This document shows positions 57,749-64,000 of a stretch of 64,000 bases of DNA, in pieces. Position numbers and translations under genes: made by a program. This stretch comes from Candidatus Treponema caballi (GTDB lineage Bacteria; Spirochaetota; Spirochaetia; Treponematales; Treponemataceae): positions 186,001 to 250,000 of the forward strand of contig JAGHRS010000002.1 of NCBI GenBank assembly GCA_018066285.1, written 5' to 3'. How positions within the stretch are numbered: position 1 is the stretch's first letter; each line of letters starts with the position of its first letter. The notes beneath the pieces were generated by a model. It did not search any database. It was not told where the DNA came from and worked only from the letters and a program-made list of their open reading frames with translations.

Positions 57749-58879
57749 TTAAAGAAATTGAACAGCCAGCTGCCTCAGCAGCATGTCACAGAGCGTAATG
57801 GCGGCCATAGCCTCCACTACAGGGACGATGCGTGGACAGAGGCACACGTCGTGCCTTCCGGTAATCTTCATGTCGGCCGCTTTGCCGTTTCTGGTGACTG
57901 TCTGCTGCTCTTTCGCTATACTCGGGACCGGCTTTACCGCCACACGGAAGATTATGTCGTTTCCGTTTGATATGCCGCCAAGAATGCCGCCCGCGTTGTT
58001 CGTCACAAACGCCGGACTTGCAGATAAGGCCTCATCCGCTTTCAAGGCAGCCGGCCGCATGGCGTCGTTACACTCGCTGCCTTTCATACGGGCAACAGCG
58101 AACCCTGAGCCGAACTCAATGCCCTTTATGGCACCAATAGAAAGCATGGCTTTTGCAAGCTCAGCGTCCAGTTTGTCAAAAACAGGCTCACCAAGACCGG
58201 CCGGCACCCCGCGGATAAGGCATTCAACAACGCCACCCGCGCTGTCACCTTCCGCCCGGAGAGAAGCGATTTTCTCTTCCATGAGGGTTGCTGCCTTGTT
58301 GTCACATGCGCGCATGCTGTTTTCCTCAATGCAGTCAAGGTTGAATTCGTTGCACTCAATGCCTGCCGCTTCTGTCGTAAATGCCGTGATAGAAAAGGGC
58401 ACCAGCGCTTCCAGCACCTGACGGGCGACAGCGCCTGCTGCGACGCGCGCTGCAGTTTCACGGCCTGATGAGCGGCCGCCTCCCCGGTAATCGCGCCTTC
58501 CGTACTTTGCGTCGTACGTGTAGTCAGCGTGACCGGGACGGTACATGTCCTTTATGTTGCTGTAATCAGCGGAGTGCTGTGATGTATTCCTTATAATGAT
58601 GGCAATAGGCGTTCCTGTCGTTACGCCTTCAAAAAGCCCCGAGACGATTTCTGCGCGGTCTGCTTCACTCCGGCTGGTGACAGCGGCATTGGCGGCCGCG
58701 GCCTTGTCAGCAGATGGCGCTTTCTGTCCCGGGCGACGCCTGTCCAGCTCTTTCTGAATGCGGTCAAGGTCAAGCTTAATGCCGGCAGGACATCCGTCAA
58801 TGACGCAGCCAAGCGCATCCCCGTGGCTTTCGCCGAAAGTCGTGACTTTGAAAAGAGTTCCGAATGTGTTTCCTGACAT
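57749..58879 (-). CDS. aroC: Chorismate synthase
   Basis: MSGNTFGTLFKVTTFGESHGDALGCVIDGCPAGI, RPGHADYTYDAKYGRRDYRGGGRSSGRETAARVAAGAVARQ; start set at 58879. Confidence 0.95.
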   Translation of the reverse strand: MSGNTFGTLFKVTTFGESHGDALGCVIDGCPAGIKLDLDRIQKELDRRRPGQKAPSADKAAAANAAVTSRSEADRAEIVSGLFEGVTTGTPIAIIIRNTSQHSADYSNIKDMYRPGHADYTYDAKYGRRDYRGGGRSSGRETAARVAAGAVARQVLEALVPFSITAFTTEAAGIECNEFNLDCIEENSMRACDNKAATLMEEKIASLRAEGDSAGGVVECLIRGVPAGLGEPVFDKLDAELAKAMLSIGAIKGIEFGSGFAVARMKGSECNDAMRPAALKADEALSASPAFVTNNAGGILGGISNGNDIIFRVAVKPVPSIAKEQQTVTRNGKAADMKITGRHDVCLCPRIVPVVEAMAAITLCDMLLRQLAVQFL

Positions 58880-59071
58880 AATCTGCTCCGTAAATCGCAT
58901 GTAAGCCGATACCGACATGCGACAGTAATCATCGTACCCAATTTGTGCCAATCGTGCAAGTTTTCATGTATACCTGTAGTGTAAATCAGGGAACTTTTCT
59001 CAGAAACATATTGAAACTTGTGCATAAAAATGCAATAATCTGCATAAACTTACGAAAATATGCGTGGAGAT

Positions 59072-59170
59072 GTGACAAAAAGTACATCCGTGTACTTTTT
59101 TGTCACGGCAGTTGCGAATGCGTTGCATCCACAACTGCAATACGATGCCATCCATGGCACGCCGCTGCCG
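59072..59170 (+). promoter_or_regulatory. Stacked-hairpin leader upstream of dapA-asd
   Basis: GTGACAAAAAGTACA-tccg-TGTACTTTTTTGTCAC (59072-59106), GCAGTTG...CAACTGC (59108-59138), GCCATccATGGC. Confidence 0.5.
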
Positions 59171-59195
59171 CGGAGGCAAAAGGAGAACATAAAAA

Positions 59196-60119
59196 ATGGC
59201 AAAGTTGCGCGGTGCATTTACCGCACTTATTACACCAATGTTTGAAGATGGTTCAGTTGATTATGAAGGATGGAGAACACTCATCCGTCAGCAGCTCGAA
59301 GGTGGTATTAATGGTCTCGTTCCGCTTGGAACAACAGGTGAGACACCATGCCTTAATGAAAACGAAGAAGAACCAAAACTCATCGATATTGTTATTTCTG
59401 AAGTCCACGCATATAAACAGAAACTTAAACAGATGGGAAAGGACCGCGACATCCCGATTATCATGGGTGCCGGTTCAAACAATACAAAGGATGCCGTATG
59501 GTACGTAAGCCGCGCTAAGGAAATGGGTGCTGATTACGCACTGGTCGTGACTCCGTACTACAACAAACCGAGTGATGAAGGAATCTACCGCCATTTCGAG
59601 GCTGTTTCAAAAGTCGGCATCCCTATTATCGTGTACAACATTCAGGGACGTACCGGTAAGAACATTTCAACAGACCTGCTGTGCCGCATAGCAGAGTTGC
59701 CGAATATTGCCGGAGTTAAGGAAGCTTCAGGCAGTATCAGCCAGATGATGGAGGTAATTGCCCGCATCAGCCGCAAAAAAACGGATTTCTCCGTGTTGTG
59801 CGGTGATGACGGTCTGACACTCCCGATGGTAGCAGCCGGCGGTGACGGTGTCGTATCAGTCGTTTCAAACCTGTGCCCATCCCTCGTCGTAGAGATGACT
59901 CAGAAGGCTCTTGACGGCGATATTGCCGCTGCCCGTGAGATTCACTACAGACTGCTGCCATTCTTCAAGGCTGCATTCGTTGACGGCAACCCGACATCAA
60001 TCAAGTACGCGATGAAGGTTAAGGGACTGCCATCAGGTGGCCTTCGCCTGCCGCTTGTTGAAGTCAACGATAACGCAAAGAAAGTAATTGAAGCTGCACT
60101 TAAGGAGTGCAACCTGTAA
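59196..60119 (+). CDS. dapA: 4-hydroxy-tetrahydrodipicolinate synthase
   Basis: RGAFTALITPMFEDGSVDYEGW, GLVPLGTTGETPCLNENEE, YNIQGRTGKNISTDLLCRIAELPNIAGVKEASG. Confidence 0.94.
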   Translation: MAKLRGAFTALITPMFEDGSVDYEGWRTLIRQQLEGGINGLVPLGTTGETPCLNENEEEPKLIDIVISEVHAYKQKLKQMGKDRDIPIIMGAGSNNTKDAVWYVSRAKEMGADYALVVTPYYNKPSDEGIYRHFEAVSKVGIPIIVYNIQGRTGKNISTDLLCRIAELPNIAGVKEASGSISQMMEVIARISRKKTDFSVLCGDDGLTLPMVAAGGDGVVSVVSNLCPSLVVEMTQKALDGDIAAAREIHYRLLPFFKAAFVDGNPTSIKYAMKVKGLPSGGLRLPLVEVNDNAKKVIEAALKECNL

Positions 60120-60183
60120 AACAGAAGCGGCAGATAAAGCTGCCATATATGCCGCAGGCAAGCGGCTCTCAAGGAGATTAACT

Positions 60184-61287
60184 ATGAGTAACAAGATAAA
60201 GGTTGGAGTTTTAGGTGCTACCGGTATGGTAGGTCAGAGATACATCAAGCTGCTGGAAAATCATCCGTGGTTTGAGGTTACCTACGTTGCAGCAAGTCCG
60301 CGTTCAGCTGGAAAGGCTTATAAGGACGCCGTCGCAAACCGCTGGCTCATTGGAAGCGATATCCCGGCAGCAGTTGCAGACCTTATCGTTCAGGACGCAA
60401 ACGACGAGAAGCTTGCTCTCGGTAAGTGTCAGTTCGTATTCAGCGCCCTTGAAATGGGTAAGGATGAGATCAAGGCTCTTGAAGCAGCATATGCTGCAGA
60501 AGGCATTCCGGTCGTTTCAAACGCATCAGCAAACCGCTGGACAGAAGACATACCGATGCTTGTTCCTGAAATCAACTTCAAGCACCTTGACGTTATCGCA
60601 GAGCAGAAGAAGCACCACGGATGGGACAAGGGATTCATCGCTGTAAAGCCAAACTGCTCACTCCAGACATACATGATGCCAATCTACGCTCTCCAGCAGG
60701 CTGGCTACCCGATCAAGAGAATGATCGTAACAACATTGCAGGCAACAAGCGGCGCAGGCTATCCTGGTGTTGCTTCTTTTGACATGATTGACAACATCGT
60801 CCCGTACATCGGCGGCGAGGAAGAGAAGACAGAAAAGGAATGCCTCAAGATTCTCGGCTCTGTAAAGGACGGAAAGATTGAGAATGCAGCAGGTCCGCTT
60901 GTTTCTTCTACATGTACTCGTGTTCCTGTTGTGGATGGCCACACAGCCTGCGTTTCACTCGAGTTTGACCTTCCAGACGAAAAGAAGCCTTCAATCGAAG
61001 AAATCATCAAGATCTGGACAAGTTTCAAGTCACTGCCTCAGGAACTTGACCTGCCTTCAGCTCCTGCAAACCCGATTGTCTACCGCTACGAAGAAAACCG
61101 CCCGCAGCCACGCCGTGACCGCGAGACAGAAAAAGGCATGGCATGCGTTGTCGGCCGCCTCAGAAAGTGCCCTGTATTCGATGTCAAGTTCGTTGCACTC
61201 AGCCACAACACAAAGCGCGGTGCTGCTCTTGGCGGCATCCTGAACGCTGAGCTCCTTAAGGCAAAGGGTTTCTTCGATAAGCTGTAA
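60184..61287 (+). CDS. asd: Aspartate-semialdehyde dehydrogenase
   Basis: KVGVLGATGMVGQRYIKLLENHPWFEV; AVKPNCSLQTYMMPIYAL; LQATSGAGYPGV. Confidence 0.94.
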   Translation: MSNKIKVGVLGATGMVGQRYIKLLENHPWFEVTYVAASPRSAGKAYKDAVANRWLIGSDIPAAVADLIVQDANDEKLALGKCQFVFSALEMGKDEIKALEAAYAAEGIPVVSNASANRWTEDIPMLVPEINFKHLDVIAEQKKHHGWDKGFIAVKPNCSLQTYMMPIYALQQAGYPIKRMIVTTLQATSGAGYPGVASFDMIDNIVPYIGGEEEKTEKECLKILGSVKDGKIENAAGPLVSSTCTRVPVVDGHTACVSLEFDLPDEKKPSIEEIIKIWTSFKSLPQELDLPSAPANPIVYRYEENRPQPRRDRETEKGMACVVGRLRKCPVFDVKFVALSHNTKRGAALGGILNAELLKAKGFFDKL

Positions 61288-61306
61288 TAAAAAAAAGAAC
61301 TGATCA

Positions 61307-61340
61307 AATCCCCGGGTATGTTGCCGGGGATTTTTTTTGA
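61307..61340 (+). terminator. Rho-independent terminator after asd
   Basis: AATCCCCGGgtatgttgCCGGGGATTTTTTTT. Confidence 0.85.
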
Positions 61341-61419
61341 CAACATGACGCATTATGTCAGTATGACAAAAATGCGTGTTCTGTCTTGCAAATTCTGCGA
61401 ATAGTAATACAATAGAAGT

Positions 61420-62223
61420 ATGTTTAGTTGGATGTTCATATTGAAACTTCTTGGAATTGCACTTCTATCCGTAGCTGGACTTTGGCTGGTTTTTTATCTG
61501 ATATGCTGGCTTATTCTTATTGCGCTCTGTCTTCCTGTCAGCATGAAAAAAGACTATCCCGTTCCATCCCGCTTTTACAAGAAGGTCATGAACTTCGGAT
61601 ACTGGGTTTTATGCGGAAACGCCCGCATAAAAATGCATGGAACCGGTATTGAGAAAGTACCGTTCGGACAGCGCTTCCTTCTTGTATCAAACCACCGCTC
61701 TTCATTTGACAACATGGTGCAGACGTTTCTCCTGAGTAAAGAACAGTTTGCCTACGTTTCAAAAAAGGAAAACTTCAAGATTCCAATCGGACGCCATTTC
61801 ATGAAGAAACTCAGTTATCTTTCTCTTGATCGTGGCGATATCCGCAGTGCCGTAAAAGTGATTAACGACGCGGCAAACCTCATCAAGAATGACTACTGTT
61901 CCATTGGTCTGTTTCCGGAAGGAACCCGCACGCACGACGGAAAAGTAGGACCTATGAAACCAGGCTGCTTTAAGGTTGCTGTAAAAGCACGCTGCCCGAT
62001 TGTTGTATGTATGATGACGGGAAGCGAAATGGTTCACAAAAACTGGCCGTTGAAACGAACTCATGTTACAATGGATGTGCTGGAAGTCATTCCTTTTGAG
62101 AAAATTGAAGGAAAGACTACTGTGGAAATTTCCGAAATGGTACGCACTATCATTCTGGATGGATTACATAAAAAAGGAGCCGGTGCAGGCCCCGATTATA
62201 ATGAGGAGTACTATCACTTATGA
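61420..62223 (+). CDS. 1-acyl-glycerol-3-phosphate acyltransferase (PlsC family)
   Basis: LLVSNHRSSFDNM (HxxxxD-type), SIGLFPEGTRTHDGKVGPMKPGCFKVA. Confidence 0.9.
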   Translation: MFSWMFILKLLGIALLSVAGLWLVFYLICWLILIALCLPVSMKKDYPVPSRFYKKVMNFGYWVLCGNARIKMHGTGIEKVPFGQRFLLVSNHRSSFDNMVQTFLLSKEQFAYVSKKENFKIPIGRHFMKKLSYLSLDRGDIRSAVKVINDAANLIKNDYCSIGLFPEGTRTHDGKVGPMKPGCFKVAVKARCPIVVCMMTGSEMVHKNWPLKRTHVTMDVLEVIPFEKIEGKTTVEISEMVRTIILDGLHKKGAGAGPDYNEEYYHL

Positions 62224-63077
62224 TTTACATTCTGTACAATCCACTTTCAAACAACAAAAACGGAGAGAACGCCGTAAAAGATGTTGAGACGCTTTTCGCC
62301 GGAAAAGAAAACAAAAAGCAGAGCGTTATGTCGCTTAAGGATGCCAAGGCTTTTTTTGAACCTCTTTCACAGGAGGACGAGATTGTTCTCTGTGGTGGAG
62401 ACGGTACAATGTTCCATTTCCTGAACGACGTATATGATCTGCACCCGACACAGAAGATGTTCTATTACGCTGCCGGAAGCGGAAATGATTTCGCGCACGA
62501 CTGCGAAGAAGCTGAAAAATACATGGATAAACTTATTCCGCTGAACAAGTATCTTGAGAAGCTCCCTGTCGTTACCGTTAACGGAAAGAAATCTTATTTC
62601 ATCAACGGAATTGGCTTTGGTATTGACGGCTACTGCTGTGAAGTAGGAGATAAGATCCGTGCTGAATCAGATGATCCTGTAAACTACGCAGGAATCGCTA
62701 TTAAGGGACTTCTTGGTAAGTTCAAGCCGTCAAACGCGAAAATCACTGTTGATGGCGTTACAAAGAGCTATAAGAAAGTCTGGCTCGCACCAACCATGGT
62801 TGGACGCTATTATGGCGGCGGCATGAAGGTAGCTCCTGCTCAGGACCGTTTCAATGCAGAACGCACTGTTTCAAGCGTTGTCTGGTTTGGCAGCGGAAAA
62901 CTCAGCACACTTATGAAGTTCCCGAAGATTTTCACCGGCGAACACGTTAAGTTTACAAAGTGCATTGAAGTTCGCACCGGTCACGAAGTTACCGTTGAAT
63001 TTGATAAGCCTCAGGCTCTTCAGATTGATGGAGAAACAGTCTCTAACGTAACATCCTACAGTGTAAGCTTTAACTGA
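62220..63077 (+). CDS. Diacylglycerol/lipid kinase family protein
   Basis: YILYNPLSNNKNGEN, VLCGGDGTMFHFLNDV, AAGSGNDFAHDC; 4-nt overlap with plsC-like gene. Confidence 0.9.
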   Translation: MIYILYNPLSNNKNGENAVKDVETLFAGKENKKQSVMSLKDAKAFFEPLSQEDEIVLCGGDGTMFHFLNDVYDLHPTQKMFYYAAGSGNDFAHDCEEAEKYMDKLIPLNKYLEKLPVVTVNGKKSYFINGIGFGIDGYCCEVGDKIRAESDDPVNYAGIAIKGLLGKFKPSNAKITVDGVTKSYKKVWLAPTMVGRYYGGGMKVAPAQDRFNAERTVSSVVWFGSGKLSTLMKFPKIFTGEHVKFTKCIEVRTGHEVTVEFDKPQALQIDGETVSNVTSYSVSFN

Positions 63078-63124
63078 TAAAAGTGAGTCATGAAAACTGA
63101 CTCCTGCTGAGAATAGCAAAAAAA

Positions 63125-63167
63125 AGACTCCTGCATGGTACATTGGTTCGCGCAGGGGTCTTTTTTG
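63125..63167 (+). terminator. Terminator after lipid kinase
   Basis: AGACtCCTGC...GCAGGgGTCTTTTTTG. Confidence 0.7.
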
Positions 63168-63178
63168 TAAATGAACAA

Positions 63179-64000
63179 TCAGTTCTTATCCAGATGCTCT
63201 TTTGTAAGCTTGACGACAGTTCCGCTCAGGAGGAGAAGGGCGATAAGGTTAGGAATTGCCATGAGACCATTGAATGTATCTGCAATATCCCACATGAGTC
63301 CAAGATCCATTGTAGCGCTCAGAAAGCAAAGCAGCAGATTGCACCTGCTGCTGTACCATAGTTGACGGTAATGCCACTTGAAAGGATTACAAGAGCTGTC
63401 AGTGTACAGACAACGATTGTGTCAGCGAATACTTCGAAAATGCCGAACATTCCCTGTTTTACTGGATTATCTGTGTCTGAGCAGGCATGTGCGATTGAGC
63501 CCGTACCAAGACCAGCTTCATTTGAGAAGATACCGCGAGAGACGCCTCTCTTCATGCTGAGGAACATGCTTCCGATAATACCGCCAGTAAATGACTTCGG
63601 TGTGAATGCGCCGCCTATAATGGCTGCAAAAACAGATGGAATTGCTTTTATTTTGATGATGACAACTCCAAGGGAAAGAATCAGATAGAACAGTGCCATG
63701 AAAGGAACAAGACGTTCTGTTACTGTTCCAATGCGATTAATTCCACCAAGGAGAACAAGAGCTACAATACCGGCAATACTAATGCCTATGATAAGATTGA
63801 CAATTCCAGATCCAATGCCAAGAGCCAGGAAATGCCAGTTTTTAGAAAGTCCGTTCTTGATGTAATACATAGGTCCACCAAGGTATTCTCCTGTCGGGCT
63901 CTTTTCACGGTAATGAACGGCAAGCGTTACTTCTGCATATTTTGTGCACATTCCAAGAAAGGCAGAACACCAATTGTACCTTTGATGGAGGCACCAAACT
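63179..64000 (-). pseudogene. AGCS-family sodium:amino acid symporter, frame-disrupted with apparent internal deletion; 5' end beyond window
   Basis: ORF 63319-63951 (AFLGMCTKYAEVTLAVHYREK...GIFSNEAGLGTGSIAHA...SSGITVNYGTAAGAICCFAF*) ends early; remaining C-terminus TMDLGLMWDIADTFNGLMAIPNLIALLLLSGTVVKLTKEHLDKN* is in another frame. Confidence 0.65.

Noticed and set aside
57246-57970. ORFs 57246-57704 (-), 57428-57652 (-) and 57266-57970 (+) as ordinary genes
   Set aside because: All arise because the 63-bp unit is a multiple of 3 and lacks stops in several frames; the + ORF also runs antisense into aroC. Coding potential is kept only as a hypothesis in the array finding.
1-64000. Prophage, intact insertion sequence or defence island
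   Set aside because: No transposase, integrase, phage structural, restriction or toxin-antitoxin signatures were seen among the readable ORFs.

Overview
The window is almost entirely chromosomal and looks like a host-associated (gut or rumen type) Treponema or related spirochaete. I infer this from the cheA / cheW-cheR-like / cheX / cheY order, the FtsI-like PBP, Maf and HD-GYP genes, and the protein families; no search was run. It holds about 50 confidently readable genes. They include an ABC exporter, FGGY kinase, prs, rpmB, three XRE-cupin/AMP-ligase modules, the chemotaxis operon, cheB, cysK, a large hybrid histidine kinase, a TGS-uridine kinase, cimA, a 2-oxoacid:ferredoxin oxidoreductase operon, two MCPs, glyS, a cell-envelope operon, aroC, dapA-asd, plsC-DAG kinase and a broken AGCS symporter. 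There are four tRNA genes: Gly-CCC, Arg-CCT, Val-GAC and Val-CAC. I found no CRISPR array, prophage or intact IS. The unusual material is intergenic. (1) An exact 63-bp tandem array of terminator-like hairpins (57406-57727) sits between aroC and a DUF4867-like gene and is open in several reading frames as 21-aa repeats. (2) Two copies of a hairpin element near tRNA-Gly (1501-1610 and 1940-2096) have fully diverged but compensating stems around an identical loop; one is bounded by inverted pieces of the tRNA-Gly T-arm. (3) A 250-bp palindromic MITE-like element lies at 30153-30405. (4) Five AAAAGTnnCCACTTTT-like sites cluster at 1687-1900. (5) A strong promoter followed by a multi-hairpin leader with mutually exclusive pairing precedes glyS. 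(6) Stacked hairpins precede dapA. All calls are by eye from the sequence and supplied translations.
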